Assembly: GCF_900112685.1 (NCBI RefSeq)
Contig: NZ_FOMS01000001.1
Location: 186,001 to 250,000, forward strand
Source: Roseivivax sediminis
GTDB taxonomy: Bacteria > Pseudomonadota > Alphaproteobacteria > Rhodobacterales > Rhodobacteraceae
Length of the DNA stretch: 64,000 nt
Direction of reading: 5' to 3'
The notes under the pieces are model-generated. The model was not told where the DNA came from, did not search any database, and saw nothing but the letters and a program-made list of their open reading frames with translations. Below, one piece after another: positions 44,375 to 52,992 of the stretch (positions are counted from its first letter, which is position 1; each line of letters starts with the position of its first letter). The position numbers and the translations under genes were made by a program.

Positions 44375-45427
44375 TCAGACCGCCCGCAAAAGAAGCTGCA
44401 GCGCCAGGAGAGCGACGATACTCCCCGCCATCGCCTCGATTCCCGCCAGAATCCGCGCAGCGCCGGGGCCGGCCGCGATTCGCGCAACGGCGCCTTCGCG
44501 GAAGGCGACGGCGGCGATGGCAACGCCCACGGTGATCGCGGCGGTGCCCAGCCCCATCGCGAAGGTCGCGAGGATGCCGGCGCCGGCGATCTCCATGCGC
44601 CAGGTCAGGATCAGCAGGAACAGCGCGCCGGTGCAGGGCCGGATCGCCACCGCCGCAATCAGCGCCGCCGCCTCCCGGAGCGAGCCGACGCGCGCCGCCT
44701 CTTCGGCGGTCGGCGCGTGGCGGTGGCCGCAGGAGGGGCAGACACCGTCGTCGTGATGGTGGTGATCGGCATGGTCGTCGTGCGCATGGCCGGCATCGTG
44801 ATCGTGCCCGTGACGGTCGCCGGCCGCATCCGCCGCGCGATGGACGTGCCCATGCTCGTGCGCGGAGGCATGAGGGTGGACGTGGCCGCCGGCATGCGCG
44901 CCCGCCGCGACCGGCGCGACGGCAAAGCGCGGCGAAAGCGCCAGTAACCGCCGCAAGCCCCTGACCAGAAGGTAGAGTCCGATCAGCCCGATGGCGATGT
45001 AGCTTGCCGGGGCGAACCAGCGCTCGGCGGCGGCGGTCATCTCCGTCCGGCCCCAGCCCAGGAGCCACAGGCCGCCATAGACCAGCGCAACTGCCGCCGC
45101 CGCCTGCGCCAGGCTGGACGCGAGCGCCAGGCCCGACAGTTTCAGGAGCGCCACGCGGCGCCCGACCCCGTAGCCGCCGATCAGCACCTTGCCGTGGCCC
45201 GGCCCCGCGGCGTGAAAGACCCCGTAGGTGAAGGCCAGACCGCAGAGCGCCGCCAACGCCCCCGGCTCGCCTGCGCGCAGGCTGCGCAGCGCGCCGGCCA
45301 TGGCCCTCTGCGCCTCGGCCTGCCCGGACGCGGCCCGCGCGGCCACCAGATCCGCGCCGCCGAATCCCCAGAGCCAGACCGCGAGCGCCGCCACGGCGGC
45401 CGACAGGATCAGGAGGAGTGCGCGCAT
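44375..45427 (-). CDS. NicO/RcnA-type nickel/cobalt transporter with His-rich loop
   Basis: The 350-residue inner-membrane protein has six or seven helices. 'YGVFHAAGPGHGKVLIGGYGVG' near residue 70 is the H-x-x-G-P-G-H-G-K motif of NicO permeases, and 'AVAIRPCTGALFLLILTW' near 265 is the second signature. Between them, about residues 175-240, lies a long loop with some 28 histidines plus a C-x2-C ('CPSCGHRHAP'), a likely metal store or sensor. Direction of transport (uptake or RcnA-like efflux) is uncertain. Its start overlaps the DUF1007 gene by 19 bases, the usual pairing for these permeases. Confidence 0.92.
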   Translation of the reverse strand: MRALLLILSAAVAALAVWLWGFGGADLVAARAASGQAEAQRAMAGALRSLRAGEPGALAALCGLAFTYGVFHAAGPGHGKVLIGGYGVGRRVALLKLSGLALASSLAQAAAAVALVYGGLWLLGWGRTEMTAAAERWFAPASYIAIGLIGLYLLVRGLRRLLALSPRFAVAPVAAGAHAGGHVHPHASAHEHGHVHRAADAAGDRHGHDHDAGHAHDDHADHHHHDDGVCPSCGHRHAPTAEEAARVGSLREAAALIAAVAIRPCTGALFLLILTWRMEIAGAGILATFAMGLGTAAITVGVAIAAVAFREGAVARIAAGPGAARILAGIEAMAGSIVALLALQLLLRAV

Positions 45428-46038
45428 GTCAGCGTGATGTCGTCGGCGTAGTGGATGCCGAGCTCGAGCACCTCGAACTGGTCCTCGCTGTAATCGGTGA
45501 GCGCCTCCGCAAGGGCTTCCTCGCCCGCGTCGGGATCGGGGGGCGTGACATCCGCGCGGCACGCTCCGTCGACCCTGACCTCGTCCAGCGTGTAGGCGAC
45601 GTAGTAGGTCGGATCGTATTGCCGGAAGGTCGCACCCTCTGCCGGAGCGTCCGGCACGGTGCGTGTGTGGGTGGAGACGATCTTGCCGTCAACCACGTCG
45701 ATCCCGGTGGAGACGGGACGCCCCAGCGCCACCTTCTCTCCGTCGGCGTGAAGGTAGAGATCGCCCTCGAACCCTTCCGGCCAGACCTCGAAGTCGAAGC
45801 CCATCAGCTCCGCCTTCTCGGCCTCCGTCAGCACACCGTCGGCATCGGCGTCGAGTCCCATGTCCTCCAGGATCAGGAGAGTGAAGAATTCGTCGTAGGT
45901 CCAGGTCATCTCGGTGCCGGTGATCCGGCCGTCCTCGTCCACCTTTATCGTCAGCTCGGTGTCGACGAAGACATGAGGATGCGCGGCGAGCGGGAGCGGA
46001 AGAGCGGCGCAGAGCGCGATGAGTGCGGGTCGGATCAT
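45409..46038 (-). CDS. DUF1007 family periplasmic protein, partner of the Ni/Co permease
   Basis: The 209-residue protein has a signal peptide ('LIALCAALPLPLAAHPHVF'). The mature N-terminus, H-P-H-V-F, is the conserved start of the DUF1007 family, and a His-Pro-His N-terminus can bind metal. An acidic 'DADADGVLTEAEKAEL' stretch near 60 resembles an EF-hand calcium loop. DUF1007 proteins are found beside NicO-type permeases and are presumed metal-binding helpers. The gene overlaps the permease gene by 19 bases. Confidence 0.88.
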   Translation of the reverse strand: MIRPALIALCAALPLPLAAHPHVFVDTELTIKVDEDGRITGTEMTWTYDEFFTLLILEDMGLDADADGVLTEAEKAELMGFDFEVWPEGFEGDLYLHADGEKVALGRPVSTGIDVVDGKIVSTHTRTVPDAPAEGATFRQYDPTYYVAYTLDEVRVDGACRADVTPPDPDAGEEALAEALTDYSEDQFEVLELGIHYADDITLTCAHSS

Positions 46039-46248
46039 GTTCTCCGGATACAGCGGAGCGGCGGGGTCTGACAAGATCGCCGGTGAGCGGACGACCGCTT
46101 GCGGCGGGTCCGCGCGCGCACCGAAACGAAGATGCGCGAGCCGGTTTCTTCCCTCGAAATCAATCCCTTGCGCACGACGACAGGACTCCGCGGCCGTGCC
46201 GCGGCGGAGCCGATCACGCGGAGTTCAGCGGACCGAGCCCCGAGGCGG

Positions 46249-47148
46249 TCACGGCCGCTCCATCCCCAGCGCGTCGCGCCAGGAATGTTTCGGCGCGAAG
46301 CCGAGAAGGCGCCGCGCCTTTTCGATGTCGTAGAACGTTTCCCATTCGCCCATCTCGCGGCGGCGCCGCACGCCGGGATAGAAGCGCTCCGCCACTTCGG
46401 CCGACGGGATGCCGACCGAACTGTCGGGGTTGGCGACGTTGAACACCTCGTAACCCAGACCGTCGCTGTTCAGGCAGCATTCCACCATGTGCCCCAGGTC
46501 GCGGGCGTCGATATAGGCAAAGATATTGCGGCGCCGCATCTCGGGGTGCTGCAGGTATGTGGGGAAGTCGGTGGCGTATTCGTGCGGTTCGATCACGTTG
46601 TTGATGCGCAGCCCGTAGATGTCGACGCCGCTGCGCGCCTGGAAGCTGCGCGCCGTGACCTCGTTGGCGACCTTCGACATGGCGTAGCTGTCGTGCGGGA
46701 TCGTCGGATGCGCCTCGTCCACCGGGATGTAGTCCGGCGCCTTGTCGCCGGGGGCGAAGCAGATGCCGTAGGTCGTCTCGGACGAGGCGAAGATCACCTT
46801 GCGGATGCCCAGTTTCACCGCCGCCTCGATCACGTTGTAGGTCGACAGAACGTTTGTGCGGTAGGTCTCCCCGTCCGGGGCGATGAGGATGCGCGGCAGG
46901 GCGGCGAAATGCACGACCGCGTCGAAGCGGTCGCGGGCGGCGGGATCGTCGAGCTCACCGATATTGCCGAGCTGGGTGAGCGCGCCCCAGACCTGCCCGC
47001 TGTCGGTCAGATCGACGCGCAGGTCGTCGACGCCGGTCTCGCCGAGGGGATGCAGATCGGCGTTGACGATGGTGTGCCCGAGATCGCGGAGGTACGGCAC
47101 GACATGGCGGCCGGCCTTGCCGGTGCCGCCGGTGAAGAGGATGCGCAT
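46249..47148 (-). CDS. NAD-dependent epimerase/dehydratase (extended SDR)
   Basis: The 299-residue protein has the N-terminal Rossmann motif 'ILFTGGTGKAGRHVV' (G-x-x-G-x-x-G, residues 7-13). The SDR catalytic pair is in 'SYAMSK' (Tyr and Lys), with 'VIFASSETTYG' giving the Ser/Thr. 'LRINNVIEPHEYATDFPTYL' and 'FAYIDARDLGHMVECCL' shape the substrate pocket. Members act on nucleotide sugars or uronates; a uronate/hexose dehydrogenase-like role is possible, but no neighbour confirms it. The gene is a stand-alone minus-strand unit with the lipoprotein gene upstream. Confidence 0.88.
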   Translation of the reverse strand: MRILFTGGTGKAGRHVVPYLRDLGHTIVNADLHPLGETGVDDLRVDLTDSGQVWGALTQLGNIGELDDPAARDRFDAVVHFAALPRILIAPDGETYRTNVLSTYNVIEAAVKLGIRKVIFASSETTYGICFAPGDKAPDYIPVDEAHPTIPHDSYAMSKVANEVTARSFQARSGVDIYGLRINNVIEPHEYATDFPTYLQHPEMRRRNIFAYIDARDLGHMVECCLNSDGLGYEVFNVANPDSSVGIPSAEVAERFYPGVRRRREMGEWETFYDIEKARRLLGFAPKHSWRDALGMERP

Positions 47149-47166
47149 GAGAACGTCTCCCTGGAG

Positions 47167-47649
47167 TTACCAGCAGGCGCGGTAGACCTGCAGCGCCGGC
47201 CCCGCCTCGGGCGCCGTCACCGAGGCGCCCGAGGACAGGCTGAAGGTCACCGGGTCGGACGCGGCCGCGAGCACCTGGCGCGAGGGATCGTTCGGCGCGA
47301 CCGAGCCGACCCAGAGCCCGCCGGAGCCGTCGTCGTCCGCCTGCCCGGTCATGGAGACCGTCGCCTGCAACCCGCCTGCGGCGATGGTCAGCACCTCGCC
47401 GGTCCCGGGGCGCGCGGGCGCGTCGTAGGTCCAGGCGACAACGCGGGCACCGGCCGGCGTGGCGCGGCAGGCGACCGAGACCTCCGCCCGTCCGCCCACC
47501 GGGCCGAAGGCCGCCGAGACCGGATCGCTCTGGACGGTCCAACCGTAGCCCTGGGTCGGGGCGGGTCCGTCCGCGCCCGGGCCCATGCCGGTATCGCAGG
47601 CGGCAAGAAGGAGGGCGGCGGGCAGGACGAGAAGCGGGGCGGATTTCAT
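47167..47649 (-). CDS. Predicted lipoprotein of unknown function
   Basis: The 160-residue protein has a type II signal with lipobox L-A-A-C (Cys18). After a Gly/Pro-rich linker there is a small beta-rich domain ('[32 protein letters not shown]'), with a second cysteine near 60 and a third at the C-terminus ('VYRACW') that could form a disulfide. I recognise no family. AAGGA precedes the ATG. It is divergent from trpA, with 167 bases between starts. Confidence 0.75.
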   Translation of the reverse strand: MKSAPLLVLPAALLLAACDTGMGPGADGPAPTQGYGWTVQSDPVSAAFGPVGGRAEVSVACRATPAGARVVAWTYDAPARPGTGEVLTIAAGGLQATVSMTGQADDDGSGGLWVGSVAPNDPSRQVLAAASDPVTFSLSSGASVTAPEAGPALQVYRACW

Positions 47650-47816
47650 TCGGTCGATGTCCTTCGGGTTCTGTCGCGTTGCACGCCAGCATAGCGCCCC
47701 ACGCGGCGCTGCACAGGGGGGCGAGCGGCGATGCGGCAGCGCGGCGCGCAATCGCCATTGATTTCCGCGCCCGGCGCTGGCACGTCGATCGGCGACATTT
47801 GAGGGAGGGATCGTCC

Positions 47817-48608
47817 ATGACGCGGATCGACAGGCGCTTCGCGGCGCTGAAGGCCGAGGGCCGCAAGGCGTTCGTGGCCTACATCATGGCCGGCGATCCG
47901 GACGTGGAACGCTCTCTCGCGGTGATGAAGGGCCTGCCGGAGGCCGGCGTCGACGTGATCGAGCTGGGCGTGCCCTTCACCGATCCGATGGCCGACGGCC
48001 CGACGATCCAGGCGGCGGGCCAGCGGGCGCTCGCCGGGCACATGACGCTCGACAAGACGCTGGAGATGGTGCGCGACTTCCGCGCCGGGGACGCGGAGAC
48101 GCCGATCGTGCTGATGGGGTACTACAACCCGATCTATTCGCGCGGCGTGGACCGTTTCCTCGCCGAGGCGCAGGCGGCCGGGATCGACGGGCTGATCGTC
48201 GTCGACCTGCCCCCCGAGGAGGATGACGAGCTGTGCATCCCGGCGCAGAAGGCCGGGATCGACTTCATCCGCCTCGCCACGCCGACGACGGACGACAAGC
48301 GCCTGCCGAAGGTGCTCGAGAACACGTCGGGCTTCGTCTACTATGTGTCGATCACCGGGATCACCGGCGCCGCGGCGGCCGAGGCGACCGAGGTCGGCCC
48401 GGAAGTGTCGCGCATCAAGGCGAAGACCGACCTGCCGGTGATCGTCGGCTTCGGCATCCGCACCCCCGAGAGCGCGCGCGACATCGCCGGCATCGCGGAT
48501 GGCTGCGTCGTCGGGTCGGCCATCGTCTCCGAGATCGCGGCGGAGAAACCGGTCGACGAGGTGCTGCGCTTCGTCAGGGGCCTCGCCGACGGGGCGCACT
48601 CGGCCTGA
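47817..48608 (+). CDS. trpA: Tryptophan synthase alpha chain
   Basis: The 263-residue TIM-barrel subunit cleaves indole-glycerol phosphate to indole and glyceraldehyde 3-phosphate; indole passes to the beta subunit. The catalytic Glu is in '[22 protein letters not shown]' and the catalytic Asp in '[12 protein letters not shown]'. The phosphate site is '[11 protein letters not shown]' and 'GCVVGSAIV'. GAGGGAGG lies before the ATG. trpB is not in the window, so trp genes are dispersed. Confidence 0.97.
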   Translation: MTRIDRRFAALKAEGRKAFVAYIMAGDPDVERSLAVMKGLPEAGVDVIELGVPFTDPMADGPTIQAAGQRALAGHMTLDKTLEMVRDFRAGDAETPIVLMGYYNPIYSRGVDRFLAEAQAAGIDGLIVVDLPPEEDDELCIPAQKAGIDFIRLATPTTDDKRLPKVLENTSGFVYYVSITGITGAAAAEATEVGPEVSRIKAKTDLPVIVGFGIRTPESARDIAGIADGCVVGSAIVSEIAAEKPVDEVLRFVRGLADGAHSA

Positions 48609-48614
48609 GCCGCG

Positions 48615-48637
48615 GGTGGGCGAATCGCCCACCCTAC
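48615..48637. repeat. Dispersed palindrome GGTGGGCG-N3-CGCCCACC, copy 2
   Basis: Perfect 8-bp arms, 3-base loop and CTAC flank, starting six bases after the trpA stop; arms identical to the copy at 10667. Confidence 0.75.
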
Positions 48638-48715
48638 CAGCGGCGGCGCCCAGAGGACCGGCCTGAAGGCGGCGGGACAGCGCCGGTCCGTGGGTTGGCG
48701 CTCGGTACCTTCAAG

Positions 48716-48785
48716 GTCGGCGCTTTATGGAAGCCAATCCCCTCCGCAATCCGAACGGTGCACGAGGGTGACAAAGCGCCGACCC
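48716..48785 (+). promoter_or_regulatory. Perfect 12-bp inverted repeat in the nspC leader region
   Basis: GGTCGGCGCTTT (48716-48727) and AAAGCGCCGACC (48774-48785) are perfect complements with a 46-base loop, about 230 bases before the nspC start. Confidence 0.55.
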
Positions 48786-49015
48786 GCGGGGACGGGCCGG
48801 CGCTGGCCCGGCGCCTTCGGCTTGACTTCGGGCCGAGTTGCGCGGGGCTCGGCGGCCAGCTTGCCCGCGGCCTTCGCGCCAAGCCTTCGGCTTACCCTCC
48901 CCTCCCATAACCTTGCGCCCCGGCCCTTCGGGCTCTATCTCCCGCCCCGCGGGCGTTAGCCCGTGCGCCCGCGCCGACCTTATGGCCCGACAGCGAGATG
49001 CACAGGAGCCGCACC

Positions 49016-50113
49016 ATGCCCGAGACGCCCTATTACCTCATCGACAAGGCGCGCCTCCTGCCGAATCTCGAGAAGATCGCCTGGCTGCGCGAGAACTCCG
49101 GCGCCAAGTCGCTGCTGGCGCTGAAATGCTTCGCGACCTGGGGCGTGTTCGACCTGATGCGCGAGTACATGGACGGCACCACCTCCTCCTCGCTCTTCGA
49201 GGTCAAGCTCGGCGCGGAGGAGTTCGGCGGCGAAACGCACGCCTATTGCGTCGCCTGGGCCGACCACGAGATCGACGAGGTCATCCGCGTCTCGGACAAG
49301 GTGATCTTCAACACAGCCAACCAGCTGCGGCGCTTCGACAGCCAGAGCGCGAACCACACGCGCGGGCTGCGCGTGAACCCCGGCGTGTCGACCTCGGATT
49401 TCGACCTCGCCGATCCGGCGCGGCCGTTCTCGCGCCTCGGAGAACACGCGCCCGAGGATATCGAGCCGGTCAAGGACATGATCTCGGGCTTCATGTTCCA
49501 CAACAATTGCGAGAACGCGAGCTTCGAGCGCTTCGACGCCATGCTCGGCATGATCGAGCAGCGCTTCGGGCACCTCATCCGGCAGATGGACTGGATCAGC
49601 CTCGGCGGCGGCATCCACTTCACCGGCGAGGACTATCCGCTCGACAAGCTGGCCGAACGGCTCAAGCGCTTCGGCGGGCAGAACGAGGTGCAGGTCTACC
49701 TCGAACCCGGCGAAGCGGCGATCACCAACTCGACGACGCTCGAAGTCACGGTGCTCGACACGCTGTTCAACGGCAAGAACCTCGCCATCGTGGACTCGTC
49801 GGTCGAGGCGCACATGCTCGACCTTCTGATCTACCGCGAAAGCGGCCATGTCGCCCCGAACGAGGGGCCCGAGGAATGGATGATCTGCGGCAAGTCCTGC
49901 CTGGCCGGCGACATCTTCGGCGAGTTCCGCTTCCCCGAGGCGCTGAGGCCCGGCGACCGGCTGTCGCTTCAGGACGCGGGCGGTTACACGATGGTCAAGA
50001 AGAACTGGTTCAACGGCGTCAAGATGCCGGCCATCGCCATCCGCGAGACCGACGGGACGGAGCGCCTCGTGCGCGATTTCGGCTACGACGATTTCAAGGC
50101 GGCGCTCGGCTGA
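49016..50113 (+). CDS. nspC: Carboxynorspermidine/carboxyspermidine decarboxylase
   Basis: The 365-residue PLP enzyme of the alanine-racemase fold removes CO2 from carboxy(nor)spermidine to give (nor)spermidine. The PLP lysine is likely Lys37 in 'SLLALKCFATWG'. 'HNNCENASFERF' and 'SLGGGIHFTGEDYP' hold the phosphate- and substrate-binding residues. 'CGKSCLAGDIFGEF' carries the catalytic Cys of the group. It is 45 bases upstream of the dehydrogenase gene, so this is the alternative polyamine route that uses aspartate semialdehyde. AGGAG supports the ATG at 49016. Confidence 0.94.
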   Translation: MPETPYYLIDKARLLPNLEKIAWLRENSGAKSLLALKCFATWGVFDLMREYMDGTTSSSLFEVKLGAEEFGGETHAYCVAWADHEIDEVIRVSDKVIFNTANQLRRFDSQSANHTRGLRVNPGVSTSDFDLADPARPFSRLGEHAPEDIEPVKDMISGFMFHNNCENASFERFDAMLGMIEQRFGHLIRQMDWISLGGGIHFTGEDYPLDKLAERLKRFGGQNEVQVYLEPGEAAITNSTTLEVTVLDTLFNGKNLAIVDSSVEAHMLDLLIYRESGHVAPNEGPEEWMICGKSCLAGDIFGEFRFPEALRPGDRLSLQDAGGYTMVKKNWFNGVKMPAIAIRETDGTERLVRDFGYDDFKAALG

Positions 50114-50158
50114 GAGCGCCCGAAACCCACCCTGTAGACCAAGGGGGTCCCTCTCCTC

Positions 50159-51397
50159 ATGAAAAAGAACGTCCTGATCATCGGCGCCGGCGGCGTCGCC
50201 CAGGTGGTCGCGCACAAATGCGCGCAGAACAACGACATCCTAGGCGATCTGCACATCGCCTCGCGCACGAAGTCGAAATGCGACGCCATCGTCGAAAGCG
50301 TGCACGAGAAGAAGGCCATGAAGCAGGACGGCGTGTTCGAGACCCATCAGCTCGACGCGACGAAGCCCGACGATGTGGCCGATCTGATCCGCAAGACAGG
50401 CTGCGAGATCGTCATCAACGTCGGTACCGCCTTCGTGAACATGCACGTCCTCGACGGGTGCCTCGCGACCGGCGCGGCCTATATCGACACCGCGATCCAC
50501 GAAGAGCCCGACAAGATCTGCGAAACCCCGCCGTGGTACGCCAACTACGAGTGGAAGAAGAAGGACGCCTGCACGGAAAAGGGCGTGACCGCGATCCTCG
50601 GCGCAGGCTTCGATCCGGGCGTCGTCAACGCCTTCGCGCGGTTTGCCATCGACGAATACATGGACGAGGTGAAATCCATCGACATCGTCGACGTGAACGC
50701 CGGCAGCCACGGCAAGTATTTCGCCACGAACTTCGACCCCGAGATCAACTTCCGCGAATTCACCGGCGTCGTCTACTACTGGGAGGACGGCCAGTGGAAG
50801 GAAAAGCAGATGTTCGAGACCGGCCACGAATGGGATCTGCCGGTCGTGGGCAAGCAGATGGCCTACCAGTCCGGCCATGACGAGGTGCATTCGCTGGCCA
50901 CCAACTACCCGCAGGCCGACGTGCGGTTCTGGATGGGCTTCGGTGAGCATTACATCAACGTCTTCACGGTGCTGAAGAACATCGGGCTTCTGTCCGAACA
51001 CCCCGTCAAGCTGGCCGAGGGCCAGGAGGTGGTGCCGCTGAAGGTGGTGAAGGCCTGCCTGCCCGATCCGTCGAGCCTTGCGCCGAACTATACCGGCAAG
51101 ACCTGCATAGGCGACCTGGTGAAGGGCACCAGGGACGGCAAGGACACGGAGGTCTTCGTCTACAACGTGGCCGACCACAAGGACGCCTATACCGAGGTCG
51201 GATCGCAGGGCATCTCCTACACCGCCGGCGTGCCGCCGGTCGCCGCGGCGATCCTGATCGCCGAAGGCGACTGGGACGCCGGCACCATGAAGAACGTGGA
51301 GGAAATGGACCCCAAGCCGTTCTTCACCGTGCTCGACCGGATCGGCCTGCCGACCCGCGTGTCGTTCGAGGGCAAGGACACGGCCTGGAACGCCTGA
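50159..51397 (+). CDS. Carboxynorspermidine/carboxyspermidine dehydrogenase (saccharopine dehydrogenase family)
   Basis: The 412-residue NADPH enzyme condenses a diamine with aspartate beta-semialdehyde. The Rossmann start is 'NVLIIGAGGVAQVVAHKCAQ' (G-x-G-x-x-A), then 'TAFVNMHVLDGCLATGAAYIDTA' and 'AILGAGFDPGVVNAFARFA', as in the saccharopine reductase-like family. Pairing with nspC makes the polyamine function likely over lysine synthesis. Putrescine gives spermidine; diaminopropane gives norspermidine; the donor cannot be told. An AAGGGGG lies somewhat far (11 bases) from the ATG. Confidence 0.92.
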   Translation: MKKNVLIIGAGGVAQVVAHKCAQNNDILGDLHIASRTKSKCDAIVESVHEKKAMKQDGVFETHQLDATKPDDVADLIRKTGCEIVINVGTAFVNMHVLDGCLATGAAYIDTAIHEEPDKICETPPWYANYEWKKKDACTEKGVTAILGAGFDPGVVNAFARFAIDEYMDEVKSIDIVDVNAGSHGKYFATNFDPEINFREFTGVVYYWEDGQWKEKQMFETGHEWDLPVVGKQMAYQSGHDEVHSLATNYPQADVRFWMGFGEHYINVFTVLKNIGLLSEHPVKLAEGQEVVPLKVVKACLPDPSSLAPNYTGKTCIGDLVKGTRDGKDTEVFVYNVADHKDAYTEVGSQGISYTAGVPPVAAAILIAEGDWDAGTMKNVEEMDPKPFFTVLDRIGLPTRVSFEGKDTAWNA

Positions 51398-51403
51398 GCG
51401 ACC

Positions 51404-51437
51404 GCGCGGCCCCGGGCGAGCGCAGCCGGGGCCGCGC
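51404..51437 (+). terminator. Strong hairpin after the carboxynorspermidine operon
   Basis: A perfect 12-bp stem (GCGCGGCCCCGG and complement) with a 10-base loop lies seven bases after the stop. There is no T-tract, so factor-independent termination is uncertain. Confidence 0.5.
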
Positions 51438-51548
51438 CGGCGGGCAAATCGGCCCGTCCTCCGAGAAAACACATCCAGCGACAGGGGCAACGTTGCCGGA
51501 CCGGCCGCCGCTTGCTAGTGCTTCGGCACCGGTTCGGAGGAGTCTGTC

Positions 51549-52730
51549 ATGCCTGTCATAACCGAGATCGAGGATCTCAAGCGCATCTACCGGCGCCGCG
51601 TGCCGAAGATGTTCTACGACTACTGCGAATCCGGCAGCTGGACCGAGCAGACCTTCCGCGAGAATTCCTCGGATTTCGACAAGCTCTACCTGCGCCAGCG
51701 CGTCGCCAAGAACCTGACCGACCGCAGCACCGCCAGCACCATGCTTGGCAAGGACGTCTCGATGCCGGTGGCGCTCGCCCCGGTGGGCATGACCGGAATG
51801 CAGAACGCCGACGGCGAGATCAAGGCGGCCAAGGCGGCCGAAGCCTTCGGTGTGCCCTACACGCTGTCGACCATGTCGATCTGTTCGATCGAGGATGTCG
51901 CCGCGAACACCTCGAAACCGTTCTGGCTGCAGGTCTACACACTCAACGACGACGATTACATGCAGCGCCTCTTCGACCGGGCGAAGGCGGCCGAATGCTC
52001 TGCGGCGGTGATCACGGTCGATCTGCAGCTCCTCGGACAGCGCCACAAGGACCTCAAGAACGGTCTCTCTGCGCCGCCGAAGCCGACGCTTCGCAACATG
52101 GTGGACCTGTCGACGAAGTGGGGCTGGGGCCTGGAAATGCTTCAGACCAAGCGGCGCCAGTTCGGCAACATCGTGGGCCACGTCTCGGGCATCAACGATC
52201 CTTCCTCGCTGATCGCCTGGACCCATGCCAAGTTCGACCAGTCGCTCGACTGGGACCGCATCCGGACCTTCCGCGACATGTGGAACGGCCCCCTGATCAT
52301 CAAGGGCATCATGGAACCCGAGGATGCCCGGCAGGCGGTGAACGTGGGCGCCGACGCGATCATCGTGTCGAACCACGGCGGCCGGCAGCTCGACGGGGCG
52401 CTGTCCTCGATCCGCGCGCTCGGCCCGGTGCTGGAAGCTGTGGGCGACAAGGTCGAGGTGCATCTCGATTCGGGCATCCGGTCGGGCCAGGATGTGCTGA
52501 AGGCGCTGGCGATGGGCGCGCACGGCGTGCATATCGGCCGCGCCTACATCTACGGGCTGGGCGCGATGGGTCAGGCGGGCGTGACCAAGGCGCTCGAGGT
52601 CATCCGCAACGAACTCGACATCTCCATGGCACTGTGCGGAAAGCGGCACGTGACCGACGTGGACCGCGAGATCCTGCTGGTGCCCGAGGGCTTCTCGGGC
52701 CGGTGGGAGGATTCGCTACGGAACGGCTGA
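51549..52730 (+). CDS. lldD: FMN-dependent alpha-hydroxy-acid dehydrogenase, probably L-lactate dehydrogenase
   Basis: The 393-residue TIM-barrel flavoenzyme oxidises an L-2-hydroxy acid, passing electrons to the quinone pool. Motifs include 'PVALAPVGMTGMQNADGEIKAA' in part, 'FWLQVYTLNDDDYMQ', 'LIIKGIMEPEDA', and the catalytic-His/Arg segment 'VSNHGGRQLDGALSS' followed by 'DSGIRSGQDVLKALAMGA'. LldD is the closest family by length, but glycolate oxidase-like relatives share these motifs. It stands alone with a dispersed repeat after it. Confidence 0.9.
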   Translation: MPVITEIEDLKRIYRRRVPKMFYDYCESGSWTEQTFRENSSDFDKLYLRQRVAKNLTDRSTASTMLGKDVSMPVALAPVGMTGMQNADGEIKAAKAAEAFGVPYTLSTMSICSIEDVAANTSKPFWLQVYTLNDDDYMQRLFDRAKAAECSAAVITVDLQLLGQRHKDLKNGLSAPPKPTLRNMVDLSTKWGWGLEMLQTKRRQFGNIVGHVSGINDPSSLIAWTHAKFDQSLDWDRIRTFRDMWNGPLIIKGIMEPEDARQAVNVGADAIIVSNHGGRQLDGALSSIRALGPVLEAVGDKVEVHLDSGIRSGQDVLKALAMGAHGVHIGRAYIYGLGAMGQAGVTKALEVIRNELDISMALCGKRHVTDVDREILLVPEGFSGRWEDSLRNG

Positions 52731-52753
52731 CGACGTGTGCGGGCGAGGCCCGA

Positions 52754-52810
52754 GAGAGCTCTGCCCCCCGCGCCTGCGGCGACCCCCGGGGGCTATCCGG
52801 CAAGAAGAAG
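52754..52810 (+). repeat. Dispersed intergenic element, GGAGTATTTTC family, copy 3
   Basis: It reads GAGAGCTCTGCCCCC, CGCCTGCGGCGA, then CCCCCGGGGGCTATCCGGCAAGAAGAAG, 23 bases after the lldD stop. The core TATTTTC is degenerate. Confidence 0.55.
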
Positions 52811-52992
52811 ACAGGGGGGGCGCGCACCGGACCGGACGTGCATTGCCCGGCGGCAGGCGCGACCCCGGCGGTCACGACGGAGCAGCGCCGGGCGCGCGTT
52901 TGCGGTTGAACCTTCCCCCGCGCGGGGAGTAAGCCCGTTCTGCCCTCACCCGCCCCGTGTCGGGCGGACCAATCGCGGACCCGACCTGCCCT

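Larger units (their letters stand above)
48609..49015. other. 407-base gene-free region between trpA and the carboxynorspermidine genes
   Basis: No gene is supported here. It holds a dispersed palindrome just after trpA (48615-48637), a perfect 12-bp inverted repeat (48716-48785), and a GC-rich stretch (48820-48950) with several CTTCGG-capped short hairpins. It may carry the promoter and a structured leader for nspC. No known riboswitch pattern was recognised. Confidence 0.6.

Noticed and set aside
46039-46248. Cobalamin or nickel riboswitch upstream of DUF1007-NicO
   Set aside because: None of the conserved boxes could be found; only a CTCCGCGGC-type hairpin is present.
48716-48785. Terminal inverted repeats of a small insertion element
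   Set aside because: No target duplication or transposase remnant is seen; a hairpin is the simpler reading.
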